From an uncultured Eubacteriales bacterium (GTDB lineage Bacteria > Bacillota > Clostridia > Oscillospirales > Acutalibacteraceae), in assembly GCA_900316455.1 (NCBI GenBank), contig ONCX01000021.1, positions 1 through 44,705 on the forward strand: a stretch of DNA of 44,705 nucleotides. The letters are read 5' to 3'. The first letter of the stretch is position 1; each line of letters opens with the position of its first letter. The notes below the pieces were generated by a model, which ran no database searches, was not told the origin of the DNA, and worked only from the letters and a program-made list of their open reading frames with translations. The translations under genes and the position numbers were made by a program. This document shows positions 18,307 through 27,122 of this stretch, in pieces.

Positions 18307-18723
18307 ATGATAACACTTCTCACAGGTAAAAAAGGTTCAGGCAAGACAAAGAAGCTTATCGACTTAACGCATGAGGCTGTAGTCAATTCAAAGGGCAACG
18401 TTGTCTGCATAGAAAAAGGCGACACACTGACATTTGACGTTGACCACAACGCGAGACTTGTCAATATCGAGGGCTACAGCATTTCAGGGTTCGATAGCTT
18501 CTATGGCTTTATCAGCGGTCTTTGCGCCGGTAACTATGATATTACCGATATACTTGTAGACTCCACGCTTAAAATCGGCGGTAACGATCTTGATCAGCTC
18601 ACCGGTTTCCTCGCGAGGATCAAGATGCTCACAGACTCGGCAAAGGTCAACATTACATTTTCTGTTTCGGCTGATTCCGCAGATTTTCCTGAGGAGATCT
18701 TTAAGCTGGCTGAGGTAAAGTAA
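18307..18723 (+). CDS. Small P-loop NTPase of unknown function
   Basis: 138 residues. A Walker A motif GKKGSGKT lies at residues 7-14 right after the first strand (MITLLTG). A Walker B-like strand ITDILVDST lies near 78-86. The protein is too short for helicase or transporter families and has no other domain. The start follows AGGAGGT. Such short proteins are sometimes labelled PilT-like in automatic annotation; I see no PilT-specific motif. It stands alone between the candidate MITE and the DUF177 promoter. Function unknown. Confidence 0.8.
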   Translation: MITLLTGKKGSGKTKKLIDLTHEAVVNSKGNVVCIEKGDTLTFDVDHNARLVNIEGYSISGFDSFYGFISGLCAGNYDITDILVDSTLKIGGNDLDQLTGFLARIKMLTDSAKVNITFSVSADSADFPEEIFKLAEVK

Positions 18724-18745
18724 GTATAATTTTTAAAAAAATCTA

Positions 18746-18774
18746 TTGACAAAGCCGACTTGATTCTTTATAAT
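18746..18774 (+). promoter_or_regulatory. Perfect-consensus promoter of the DUF177-rpmF operon
   Basis: TTGACA (18746-18751), exactly 17 bases, TATAAT (18769-18774). A perfect promoter fits a ribosomal-protein operon with high output. Confidence 0.92.
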
Positions 18775-18818
18775 ATATTATTGAGTGTATAATTATATAC
18801 GAGGTGTATTGGTTTATT

Positions 18819-19316
18819 ATGCCGCTTGAATTAAATGATATATTTGTCACTCCGGACAGCCGACTTGCGGTTGAAGAGTGCTTTGTGTATGACGATCTTT
18901 CCGCCGAGGGTGAGCAGCTTACAGTTTCACCCGTTAAGGTGAGAGGAGAGGTGCGGAATACCGGAGGTCTGGTAGAGCTTTGCTACACAGCGGAATATAA
19001 TTATTCCAAGCCGTGCGACAGATGTCTTGCGATAGCCGAGAAATCAGTGAAGCAGGATTTTGTTCACACCCTTGCGCTTTCCGCTGAAAATGAGGACAAT
19101 GATGACATTATAATCGTTGCGGGATACACTCTCGATCTTTTCAGTCTTGTTAGGGACGATATACTTCTTGAAATGCCTGTAAAGCATCTCTGCTCGGAGA
19201 ATTGCATGGGACTTTGCCCGATTTGCGGTCAGAATCTCAACGAGGGCAGCTGCGGCTGCAAAAAGGAAGCTGTCGATCCCAGAATGGCGGTTTTGGACGA
19301 ACTGTTCAAAGACTAA
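18819..19316 (+). CDS. DUF177 (YceD) family protein
   Basis: 165 residues from ATG 18819, with GAGGTG about 12 bases upstream; a frame-open GTG at 18804 overlaps that ribosome-binding site and is rejected. It belongs to the DUF177/YceD family: VRGEVRNTGGLVEL, YSKPCDRCL, then the C-terminal metal-binding-like cysteine cluster LCSENCMGLCPICGQNL and CGC. YceD proteins are linked with 23S rRNA accumulation in bacteria and plants and are almost always encoded directly before rpmF, as here. Transcription probably continues through rpmF. Confidence 0.9.
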   Translation: MPLELNDIFVTPDSRLAVEECFVYDDLSAEGEQLTVSPVKVRGEVRNTGGLVELCYTAEYNYSKPCDRCLAIAEKSVKQDFVHTLALSAENEDNDDIIIVAGYTLDLFSLVRDDILLEMPVKHLCSENCMGLCPICGQNLNEGSCGCKKEAVDPRMAVLDELFKD

Positions 19317-19381
19317 TGTTCTAAAATACTTTGGTCTTTGAGAGACTGATGGCTTTATTCTAATCAAGGAGGTGCTGAAGA

Positions 19382-19570
19382 ATGGCGGTACCAAAGAGAA
19401 AAACTTCCAAGGCGAGAAGAAACAGCAGACGCTCCAGCGTATGGAAGCTCGATGCTCCCACTCTCATGAAATGTCCAAATTGCGGAGAGTACAAAAGACC
19501 TCACCGCATTTGCAGTAACTGCGGCTATTACAAGGGTCGTGAAGTTATAAAAATGGGCGAAGACAAATAA
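19382..19570 (+). CDS. rpmF: 50S ribosomal protein L32
   Basis: 62 residues, beginning [19 protein letters not shown] and containing the zinc ribbon [20 protein letters not shown], so this is the zinc-binding (C+) form. The start follows an excellent AAGGAGGTG. It is in the usual DUF177-rpmF order, 65 bases after DUF177. In many Firmicutes plsX follows; here the DUF512 gene follows instead. Confidence 0.98.
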   Translation: MAVPKRKTSKARRNSRRSSVWKLDAPTLMKCPNCGEYKRPHRICSNCGYYKGREVIKMGEDK

Positions 19571-19612
19571 TTTCTTCTGACTTTGCAATCGAAAAGAGGG
19601 GGGAGTGACTGT

Positions 19613-20920
19613 ATGCCTGTTACGGTGAGCGGCACGGAGAAGGGCGGACTGGCTCAACGTCACGGAATAGACGTCGGGGACAGGATAATTGCCATCAACG
19701 GGAACGAGATTAACGATATACTGGATTACCGGTTTTATGAGACAGACCGCAGACTGAATATCACTCTTGACAAAGCCGATGGCAGCAGGCGGGAGGTCCT
19801 GATCCGCAAGGGACAGTATGATTCCTTGGGAGTGGAATGCGGCACGTACCTAATGGATAAACAGCGCTCCTGCCGTAACAAGTGCGTGTTCTGCTTTATA
19901 GACCAGCTGCCTAAGGGAATGCGGAAGTCGCTTTATTTTAAGGACGACGACGACCGTCTGTCATTTCTCTTCGGGAACTATATCACACTTACAAACATTG
20001 ATGAACGCGAGATAGAGCGCATAATAAAAATGCGTATTTCTCCGGTGAATATTTCAGTGCATACCACAAATCCGGAATTAAGGGTCAGAATGATGAAGAA
20101 TCCACACGCCGGCGAAGCGCTGCGGTTTATCAGAATGCTTGCCGACGGCGGAATAAGCCTGAACTGTCAGATAGTGCTGTGCCCCGAATGGAACGACGGA
20201 GCGGAGCTTGACCGCACTCTGAATGATCTGACGGAGCTTTGTCCTGCGGTTCAGAGCATTGCGGTGGTTCCGGTTGGACTGACAAGACACCGCGAGGGAC
20301 TTGAGAAACTCAGAATGTTTTCAGCCGAGGAATGCGGCAGGGTTATAGACCAGATAGAAAAATTCGGGGATGTGTGCGTTGAAAAATTCGGAAGCAGGAT
20401 AGTCTATCCGTCGGACGAATTCTATTTGAATTCGGGCAGGGACTTGCACGGCGATGAATTCTACGAGGATTACGCGCAGCTTGAGAACGGGGTCGGAATG
20501 GTATCGCTGCTCGAGAGCGAATTCCTTTCGGCTGTGGAGGAAAGTGATGGCGGCGCGGAAAGTTACAGTGCGTCGATAGCCTGCGGGACAAGTATTGCGC
20601 CGATTTTAAAAAAACTACTTGACCGGGCGCAAAAAAAATGGCATAATGCTAATTGGAAAGTTTATCCCATAGTTAATCACTTTTTTGGTGAAAAGATAAC
20701 CGTTTCGGGTCTTATTACAGGACACGATCTGATCGAACAGCTGCGTGGCAAAGAGCTTGGGGAACGCCTTCTTATATCATGCTCTATGCTCGACAGCTCA
20801 GGCGAAGTTTTTCTTGACGATTTAACATTGGAGGATGTGCAAAGCGAGCTGAATGTCCCTGTCACGGCAGTGAACAGCGACGGTTATGAGCTGCTTGATG
20901 CTCTGCGCGGAATTCAATGA
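19613..20920 (+). CDS. DUF512/PDZ-like protein with a radical-SAM-like cysteine motif
   Basis: 435 residues from ATG 19613, which has AGGGGGGAG upstream. Residues 1 to about 70 form a PDZ-like domain (GGLAQRHGIDVGDRIIAINGNEI). The next part has the cysteine motif CRNKCVFCFIDQLPKGMR followed by LYFKDDDDRLSFLFGNYITLTN, the signature of the DUF512 family, which is related to radical-SAM enzymes. The C-terminal DUF512 region follows. The gene is conserved in Clostridia right before der, as here (18 bases apart), which suggests a role near ribosome assembly or lipid synthesis, but the reaction is unknown. Confidence 0.88.
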   Translation: MPVTVSGTEKGGLAQRHGIDVGDRIIAINGNEINDILDYRFYETDRRLNITLDKADGSRREVLIRKGQYDSLGVECGTYLMDKQRSCRNKCVFCFIDQLPKGMRKSLYFKDDDDRLSFLFGNYITLTNIDEREIERIIKMRISPVNISVHTTNPELRVRMMKNPHAGEALRFIRMLADGGISLNCQIVLCPEWNDGAELDRTLNDLTELCPAVQSIAVVPVGLTRHREGLEKLRMFSAEECGRVIDQIEKFGDVCVEKFGSRIVYPSDEFYLNSGRDLHGDEFYEDYAQLENGVGMVSLLESEFLSAVEESDGGAESYSASIACGTSIAPILKKLLDRAQKKWHNANWKVYPIVNHFFGEKITVSGLITGHDLIEQLRGKELGERLLISCSMLDSSGEVFLDDLTLEDVQSELNVPVTAVNSDGYELLDALRGIQ

Positions 20921-20938
20921 AAGGATGATGTACAAAAC

Positions 20939-22267
20939 ATGTCAAAGCCGATAGTCGCGGTGGTGGGACGCCCTAATGTGGGCAAATCAACACTGTTTAA
21001 TAAAATAGTCGGTCGTAGGCTCTCGATAGTAGAGGATACGCCGGGGGTGACGCGAGACAGAATATACGGGGATGGCGAATGGCGCAGCCGCCAGTTCATG
21101 CTTATAGATACGGGCGGCATAGAGCCAGCCTCGGACGATATAATTCTCTCACAGATGCGAAGTCAGGCGCAGCTTGCGATAGATTCAGCCGACGTTATAA
21201 TAATGGTTACGGATCTGCGTTCAGGCGTGGTGGCTACTGATATGGAGGTTGCCGCCATGCTTCAGAAAAGCGGCAGACCTGTAGTGCTTTGCGTAAATAA
21301 ATGCGATTCGATAGGCAATCTTCCGCCTGATTTCTATGAATTTTACAATTTGGGACTGGGGGAGCCTTATCCGGTTTCGGCTGTACACGGGCACGGCACA
21401 GGAGACCTTCTTGACGCTGTGTTTGAATATTTCCCGCCGGAATCTCCTGAGGAACAGGATGAGGAATATATAAAGGTTGCCATAATAGGCAAGCCGAATG
21501 CCGGAAAGTCCTCGCTTGTCAACAAGGTTGCGGGAGAAGAAAGGGTTATTGTTTCAGACATAGCCGGAACGACCCGTGACGCGATAGATACCGTAATTGA
21601 AAATGCCAAGGGCAAGTTCATATTTATAGATACAGCCGGTATACGCAGGAAGAGCCGTATAAAGGATAATGTCGAGAGATACAGCATTATCCGTGCGGAA
21701 GCCGCGGTAGACCGCGCCGACGTGTGCGTTATAATGATAGACGCAACGGAAGGCTTTACCGAGCAGGATTCAAAGGTTGCCGGAATAGCTCATGAAAAAG
21801 GCAAGGGCTGCATTATAGCGGTAAATAAATGGGACGCTGTGGAAAAGGACGGCGGCACGATGAACACATTCCGTAAAAAGCTTGAGAATGATTTTTCATT
21901 TATGTCGTATGCCCCCATCATTTTCATTTCCGCAAAAACGGGACAGAGGATAGACCGGCTTTTCGAGCTTATTACCTATGTGTCGAATCAGAATTCCACC
22001 CGTATATCCACAGGCATGCTTAACGACGTTCTTGCCGACGCCACGGCGAGAGTACAGCCTCCGTCGGACAAGGGCAAGCGGCTGAAAATATACTATATCA
22101 CGCAGCCCTCGACCAAGCCTCCGACGTTCGTATGCTTTGTAAATAACGCGGAGCTGTTTCATTTTTCATATCAGCGTTATCTGGAAAACAAGATACGCGA
22201 GACCTTCGGACTCGAGGGTACGCCCGTGAGATTCATAATACGTGAACGCGGAGAATCCAGAAAATAA
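20939..22267 (+). CDS. der: GTPase Der (EngA)
   Basis: 442 residues with two GTPase domains in tandem, the Der hallmark. Domain 1 has GRPNVGKST at about 10-18, the G3 motif DTGG near 58 and NKCD near 120. Domain 2 has GKPNAGKSS near 183, DTAG and NKWD. A KH-like C-terminal domain follows (LKIYYITQPSTKPPTFVCFVN). Der binds the 50S subunit during ribosome maturation. It is in the order DUF512-der-plsY-gpsA that is common in Firmicutes. Confidence 0.97.
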   Translation: MSKPIVAVVGRPNVGKSTLFNKIVGRRLSIVEDTPGVTRDRIYGDGEWRSRQFMLIDTGGIEPASDDIILSQMRSQAQLAIDSADVIIMVTDLRSGVVATDMEVAAMLQKSGRPVVLCVNKCDSIGNLPPDFYEFYNLGLGEPYPVSAVHGHGTGDLLDAVFEYFPPESPEEQDEEYIKVAIIGKPNAGKSSLVNKVAGEERVIVSDIAGTTRDAIDTVIENAKGKFIFIDTAGIRRKSRIKDNVERYSIIRAEAAVDRADVCVIMIDATEGFTEQDSKVAGIAHEKGKGCIIAVNKWDAVEKDGGTMNTFRKKLENDFSFMSYAPIIFISAKTGQRIDRLFELITYVSNQNSTRISTGMLNDVLADATARVQPPSDKGKRLKIYYITQPSTKPPTFVCFVNNAELFHFSYQRYLENKIRETFGLEGTPVRFIIRERGESRK

Positions 22268-22302
22268 TAATTCCACGAAATTTTTTCGGAGGTATGCATA
22301 CA

Positions 22303-23112
22303 ATGATCATTCTTTCAACCTTTCTGCTGCCGGTACTGATTTCGGCGGCAATAGCCTATCTTCTCGGCAGCATAAGCTTTGCCATTCCGGTGACAAAGCT
22401 CTTCACAGGCAAGGATATCCGCACAATGGGCAGCGGAAATGCCGGATTTACAAATGTGCTTCGCTGCGTCAGCGTTCCCGCGGCGGTTATCACATTCATC
22501 GGCGATTTTGCCAAGGGAATATGCTCTGTTTTCATCGGAGAGATGGTATTTAATCTGATGTGCGCCGGCGTGCCTGACATTGAGAATGTAGCGCAGGTGG
22601 GCGCGGGAGTAGCCGGACTCTTTGCGCTTCTGGGACATCTCTTTCCGCTCTATTTCGGATTCAAGGGCGGTAAAGGCGTGCTTATCAGCGCCGGAATAAT
22701 CTGTGCGCTCGACTGGCGCTGCTTTCTGTCATTGGTGGCAATTTTCCTTATAGCTCTGGCTGCAACAAAGACGGTTTCAAAATGCTCGCTGACGGTTGCG
22801 TTTTTCTATCCGATAATCACGCTGCTGCTTAATTTATTTGTCTATAAATCGACGGCATGGCTTCCTATGACAATAATAGCCGTTTGCTTTGCCGTGGTCG
22901 TCATATATATGCACCGTTCAAATATCAGACGCATTCTTGACGGAACGGAGCCGAAAACAATTGCAAGGAAAAAGGGCGCTCCCGAACCGCCGCGTGATCC
23001 TGACGTAAAGAAGACGGACGTGGAATCAACAACTGAATCAGATGAGGCTGCCAGCGATCCTGAAGGCGCGGACGGCGGGAACTCTGAAAATGCTGAGGGA
23101 GGCAATATATAA
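22303..23112 (+). CDS. plsY: Glycerol-3-phosphate acyltransferase PlsY, with an acidic C-terminal tail
   Basis: 269 residues from ATG 22303, with CGGAGG ten bases upstream (the ATG at 22294 is one base from it and is rejected). PlsY moves an acyl group from acyl-phosphate to glycerol 3-phosphate in the membrane. Visible motifs are YLLGSISFAIPVTK, the glycine-rich GSGNAGFTNVLR and FKGGKGV, plus several membrane helices. After the normal end at about residue 210 comes a polar, mostly acidic extension of about 55 residues ending in ADGGNSENAEGGNI, which the family does not usually have. Its stop overlaps the gpsA start by one base (TAATG), so translation is coupled. Confidence 0.95.
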   Translation: MIILSTFLLPVLISAAIAYLLGSISFAIPVTKLFTGKDIRTMGSGNAGFTNVLRCVSVPAAVITFIGDFAKGICSVFIGEMVFNLMCAGVPDIENVAQVGAGVAGLFALLGHLFPLYFGFKGGKGVLISAGIICALDWRCFLSLVAIFLIALAATKTVSKCSLTVAFFYPIITLLLNLFVYKSTAWLPMTIIAVCFAVVVIYMHRSNIRRILDGTEPKTIARKKGAPEPPRDPDVKKTDVESTTESDEAASDPEGADGGNSENAEGGNI

Positions 23113-24116
23113 TGAAAAAAATAACTGTAATGGGCTCAGGCGGCTGGGGTACGGCAATGGCTATGTCCGCCGCTTCTACCGGAAACGACGTGACCGTATG
23201 GTCTGCTTTTCCGGAGGAAATTGAACGTATAGTATCGACAGGTGAAAACCCGCTTCTTCCCGGAATTAAAATGCCGGAGGAACTGAAATTCACCTCCGAT
23301 ATAAATTGCGTAAAGTCTGCGGACATAATCATCACTGCAGTACCGTCATTTGCCGTGGCTGACGTAGCCCGAAAAATCGCTGAAGTCGGTATTCCGGAGT
23401 CCACTGTACTTGTAAACATAAGCAAGGGCTTTGACCCAAAGACATGCAACAGGCTTTCCCTGAGTATTCAGGAAGCTCTGCCGGACAACAAGGTTGCCGT
23501 GTTATCAGGACCCTCGCACGCGGAGGAAGTTGCAAGATTTATCCCGACCGCGCTTGTTGCCGCTTCTACAGACAGAGATACCGCGCTCATGCTTCAGGAG
23601 ACATTCACGACGCCGAAGCTGCGTGTCTACACCAACAGGGACGTTGTTGGCGTTGAGCTGGGCGGCGCAATAAAGAACGTCATCGCGCTGTCAGCGGGTA
23701 TCATAGACGGATTGGGACTCGGCGACAACAGCAAGGCGGCGCTTATGACCAGAGGACTCAGTGAGATAGGCAGACTTGGCAAGGCTATGGGCGGCAATGA
23801 AAAGACCTTTGCGGGTCTCACGGGAATAGGCGATCTGATCGTGACCTGTACAAGCATGCACAGCCGCAACCGCCGCGCCGGAATTCTCATCGGTGAGGGC
23901 GTTCCGGTTGACGAAGCGATAAAGAAGATCGGAACAGTCGAAGGCTATCACGCTGCGAAGCTTGCTCATGAGCTAAAAACGCGCTATGATGTTGAAATGC
24001 CAATAATGGACGCCTGCTACAAGGTTTGCTACGAGGGCGGAAATCCTGCCGAAGAGGTCAGACTGCTTATGACGCGTCCCACCAAGCACGAGGACGACGA
24101 GACATGGCTGGACTGA
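23112..24116 (+). CDS. gpsA: Glycerol-3-phosphate dehydrogenase [NAD(P)+]
   Basis: 334 residues. Reduces dihydroxyacetone phosphate to sn-glycerol 3-phosphate, the substrate of PlsY encoded just upstream. The Rossmann motif GSGGWGTAM is at residues 8-16; LSGPSHAEEVA, the catalytic-lysine region GGAIKNVIALSAG and EGYHAAKLAHEL are all present. Start and preceding stop overlap by one base, matching a coupled plsY-gpsA pair. Confidence 0.97.
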   Translation: MKKITVMGSGGWGTAMAMSAASTGNDVTVWSAFPEEIERIVSTGENPLLPGIKMPEELKFTSDINCVKSADIIITAVPSFAVADVARKIAEVGIPESTVLVNISKGFDPKTCNRLSLSIQEALPDNKVAVLSGPSHAEEVARFIPTALVAASTDRDTALMLQETFTTPKLRVYTNRDVVGVELGGAIKNVIALSAGIIDGLGLGDNSKAALMTRGLSEIGRLGKAMGGNEKTFAGLTGIGDLIVTCTSMHSRNRRAGILIGEGVPVDEAIKKIGTVEGYHAAKLAHELKTRYDVEMPIMDACYKVCYEGGNPAEEVRLLMTRPTKHEDDETWLD

Positions 24117-24191
24117 CGCGCACAGTGAAACGGATAAAGAAAGTTTGGTAAGCGCTGTGCGCTTGAAATACAGAAGAGGTGCTTGTAAGAA

Positions 24192-25001
24192 ATGGGTTAC
24201 AAGGGTTTGGTGATGGATATTGACGGGACGCTTTACAATTCCGTCAAGCGCATTACGGAGCCTACAAGAAACGCGATATTCCGTGCGCGTGAGGCGGGAA
24301 AGATAATTGCCATCGCCTCCGGCAGACCTGTTCACGGCATTGCGGACGTCTGCGGCAGACTGGATTTCGCGGGCAGCGGCGGCTATATCATGGGCTGGAA
24401 CGGCGGCATAATAATTAATGTTCGCACGGGGGAGATTATTTCCGAGACTGCTCTTCCGGAGGGAATTGTTCCTGAGATTGCTGCGCTGGCGGCGGAATAT
24501 GATGTGCCGGTGGTGGGACACACGCCGGATGTGCTGTATTCGGAAAGACCGGACGATGAAATAATTCAGCTTGAAGCAAGGCTGAACCATATGCCTGTGG
24601 AAAAAATAAATTCGCTTGCGGATTATACGGAGCAAAGGCTGTATAAATGCATTATCACAGGCAGCGGCGAAAAGCTTGCGGAGCTGGAAAAAATTGCGGC
24701 AGACCGCTTTAAAGGCAGACTGAGCGTATACCGTTCCGAACCGTATTTTCTTGAAATACTGCCTTTGGGGATTGACAAGGCATACGGAATAAAGGTGCTT
24801 GCCGCTCACCTCGGATTGACAAAGGACGATTTCATAGCCTGCGGCGACGGCTTTAACGACCTTTCCATGATAAAATACGCAGGTCTTGGCGTGGCAATGT
24901 CCAACGCGCAGGAGATTGTCAGGCAGAACGCAGATTACGTCACCGGATCCTGTGACGAGGACGGACTTGTGCCTGTAATAGAAAAAATACTTATGCAATA
25001 G
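24192..25001 (+). CDS. HAD superfamily (Cof-type, IIB) phosphatase
   Basis: 269 residues. The catalytic Asp motif DIDGTLYNS is near residue 9, SGRP near 43 (motif II region), the cap domain lies between, and the C-terminal motif GDGFNDLSMIKYAGLGVAM places it in the Cof-like IIB group, which removes phosphate from sugar phosphates, nucleotides or pyridoxal phosphate. Substrate not deducible. The start follows GAGGTG. It lies 75 bases after gpsA. Confidence 0.92.
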   Translation: MGYKGLVMDIDGTLYNSVKRITEPTRNAIFRAREAGKIIAIASGRPVHGIADVCGRLDFAGSGGYIMGWNGGIIINVRTGEIISETALPEGIVPEIAALAAEYDVPVVGHTPDVLYSERPDDEIIQLEARLNHMPVEKINSLADYTEQRLYKCIITGSGEKLAELEKIAADRFKGRLSVYRSEPYFLEILPLGIDKAYGIKVLAAHLGLTKDDFIACGDGFNDLSMIKYAGLGVAMSNAQEIVRQNADYVTGSCDEDGLVPVIEKILMQ

Positions 25002-25024
25002 ATTCACAAAAGAATACAGTTATT

Positions 25025-25132
25025 AAAAAGCAGCTTTATTAAGGATAAAACCGGAATTAATGAAAAAAGTCGTTTTGAGATTTTTAAATCAGTTAATCCG
25101 GATATTTTCTGAATTAAGGCTGCTTTTGTTTA
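25025..25132 (+). terminator. Long terminator-like hairpin after the HAD gene
   Basis: The left arm (25025-25060) and right arm (25093-25127) form an imperfect stem of about 35 bp: AAAAGCAGC pairs with GCTGCTTTT, and an inner CCGGAATTAA pairs with TTAATCCGG with one mismatch. Ends in TTTTGTTT. Confidence 0.6.
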
Positions 25133-25150
25133 ATATTAATAAAATTTTCA

Positions 25151-25179
25151 TTGCAATTGGAGATTTAATGGTGTATGAT
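25151..25179 (+). promoter_or_regulatory. Promoter of the nitroreductase-like gene
   Basis: TTGCAA (25151-25156), 17 bases, TATGAT (25174-25179), about 40 bases before the ATG at 25218. Confidence 0.65.
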
Positions 25180-25217
25180 AATTTTAATATGAAAAATGAT
25201 GGCAAAGGGTGAAGCGT

Positions 25218-25979
25218 ATGGAGATGAAGGAGGCAATCATTGCGCGGCGATCGGTCAGAAGCTATACAGGTCAGCCGCTTGATGAAAGCGTTATCAATGA
25301 GCTTTCGGAATTTATCTCGGAAATAAAACCGCTTCATGATAATATTCCAGTTGACGTGATGCTCTATGAAAAAGACGATTTTCACAAGGAATTTGCAAGG
25401 TCTGCGATGTACCGCGCTACCAATTACGTCGTGCTGCGCTCGGCAATGAGCGTTCAGGGGTATCTACAGAATGTCGGGTTTATCGGTGAGCTTATCGCAT
25501 TATGGATCACTCACAGAGGAATTTCCTCATGCTGGGCAGGTCTTGCTAAGCAGAAGACTCTTCCGTCAAGGGGAGAACTGCCGTATGTGATATCCATTGA
25601 ATTCGGCAGGGGAGACAACGCGCCGTTCCGCAGGCTTCCGGAGGAAGCGCCGCGCAAAAAGCTGCATGAATTTCTTCTTGGAGAGATCAGCCGACCGGAA
25701 TTCCTGCCGGTGCTTGAAGCCGGCAGACTTGCTCCGTCCGCCATAAATTTACAGCCGGTCAGGTTTCTCACGAATGATGATTCGATATATATATGCCGGA
25801 AAAAGCCTTCGCTGAAATACAGATATCTTGACAATATTCAGCAGATAGACGTAGGCATTGCTATGGCTAACATGTATGTGAGCTGCGATGGAGAATGCAC
25901 GTTTGTGCGTCAGAGCAGTCCGCCGGAGCTTCCGCAGGATATAATATACGAATACACCATGCGGCTCAAAAAGAGATAA
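25218..25979 (+). CDS. Nitroreductase-family protein (TM1586-like)
   Basis: 253 residues from ATG 25218, with AAAGGGTG upstream; a GTG at 25209 lies in that ribosome-binding site. The N-terminal motif AIIARRSVRSYTGQPL is the FMN-binding start of the nitroreductase fold. The middle has GFIGELIALWITHRGISSCWAGL, and a second half-repeat has EAGRLAPSAINLQPVRF, as in family members made of two similar halves. The fold uses FMN to reduce nitro compounds, quinones or flavins; the physiological substrate is not visible. Confidence 0.88.
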   Translation: MEMKEAIIARRSVRSYTGQPLDESVINELSEFISEIKPLHDNIPVDVMLYEKDDFHKEFARSAMYRATNYVVLRSAMSVQGYLQNVGFIGELIALWITHRGISSCWAGLAKQKTLPSRGELPYVISIEFGRGDNAPFRRLPEEAPRKKLHEFLLGEISRPEFLPVLEAGRLAPSAINLQPVRFLTNDDSIYICRKKPSLKYRYLDNIQQIDVGIAMANMYVSCDGECTFVRQSSPPELPQDIIYEYTMRLKKR

Positions 25980-26045
25980 TATTCTGTAAATACTGCAAAA
26001 GCATTATTTAAATAAATTTTTTATTTTCGCAGGAGGTAATAGACT

Positions 26046-27122
26046 ATGGCTAAACGCAGAGTCGGCATTTTGACGAGCGGCGGGGACTGTCCAGGACTGA
26101 ACGCCGCTATCAGGGGAGTGGCTTACGCCTCGTTCAATCTTATGGACGTGGAGTTCGTTGGTATCAACGACGGATACAAGGGTCTTATCGACGGAACGTA
26201 TCATATTATGAAGCCGGATGATTTTACGGGATTGCTGACGCTGGGCGGCACAATTCTCGGAACCAGCCGCCAGCCCTACCGCAATATGCGCGTAATTGAA
26301 CAGGACAATGTTGACAAGGTTGCCGCAATGAAAAAGAATTACAAGGAGATGAAGCTTGACTGCCTTGTTACTTTGGGAGGTAACGGCACACACAAGACGG
26401 CGAACCTGCTCAGTGAGGAGGGTCTTAATGTTATAGGTCTGCCAAAGACGATCGACAATGATATCTACGGTACAGACGTCACATTCGGTTTTCACAGTGC
26501 TGTTGACATCGCTACAGACGTTGTTGACAGGATACACACGACGGCAAACAGCCACGGCAGAGTTATGGTAATAGAGATCATGGGCAATAAAGCCGGCTGG
26601 CTCACGCTTTACGCCGGAATAGGCGGTGGAGCGGACGTTATTCTCCTGCCTGAGATACCGTATGATATTGACAAGGTAATCGAAACGGTTGAAAAGCGCA
26701 CACAGAAAAAGAGAAAATTCTCTATTATCTGTGTTGCCGAGGGAGCGATTGACCTTGAGGAATCGGTAATGAAGAAGAAAAAGCGCATCGAAAAGCGTGC
26801 CGCTGAGAATTATACATCAGTAAGCTACCGCGTTGCCGATCAGATTCAGAAAGCGACAGGCATGGAAGCCCGCGTGGTAGTACCCGGGCATTATCAGAGA
26901 GGCGGTTCTCCTTCGCCATATGACAGAGTGCTTGCGACGCAGTTCGGCGCATATGCCGCCATGCTTATCAAGGACGGAAATTACGGAAATACCGTCGCAA
27001 TGATAGACGGCAAGGTAGGACACAACCCGCTTTCAGAGGTTGCGGGAAAGACAAAATTTGTTCCTGTAGACAGCGAGATTATCAAGACCGCCAAAATGAC
27101 GGGAGCGAGCTTTGGAGACTGA
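26046..27122 (+). CDS. pfkA: 6-Phosphofructokinase, G/K type
   Basis: 358 residues. Phosphorylates fructose 6-phosphate to the 1,6-bisphosphate. Motifs: SGGDCPGLN at 11-19, GGNGTHKTA at 111-119, PKTIDNDI at 133-140, and the effector/substrate region IMGNKAGWL. The donor-choice positions corresponding to E. coli 104 and 124 are Gly114 and Lys134: ATP enzymes have Gly/Gly and pyrophosphate enzymes Asp/Lys, so this is the mixed G/K class, most often considered ATP-dependent. The residue before Gly114 is Asn where E. coli has catalytic-site Asp103. The start follows AGGAGGT. It is monocistronic. Confidence 0.95.
   Translation: MAKRRVGILTSGGDCPGLNAAIRGVAYASFNLMDVEFVGINDGYKGLIDGTYHIMKPDDFTGLLTLGGTILGTSRQPYRNMRVIEQDNVDKVAAMKKNYKEMKLDCLVTLGGNGTHKTANLLSEEGLNVIGLPKTIDNDIYGTDVTFGFHSAVDIATDVVDRIHTTANSHGRVMVIEIMGNKAGWLTLYAGIGGGADVILLPEIPYDIDKVIETVEKRTQKKRKFSIICVAEGAIDLEESVMKKKKRIEKRAAENYTSVSYRVADQIQKATGMEARVVVPGHYQRGGSPSPYDRVLATQFGAYAAMLIKDGNYGNTVAMIDGKVGHNPLSEVAGKTKFVPVDSEIIKTAKMTGASFGD

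Noticed and set aside
18804-18818. GTG start for the DUF177 gene
   Set aside because: It overlaps the GAGGTG ribosome-binding site; the ATG at 18819 is the supported start.
23973-25007. 344-codon open frame opposite gpsA and the HAD gene
   Set aside because: Spans two well-supported genes on the other strand and has a composition rich in His, Arg and Cys, as in antisense frames.
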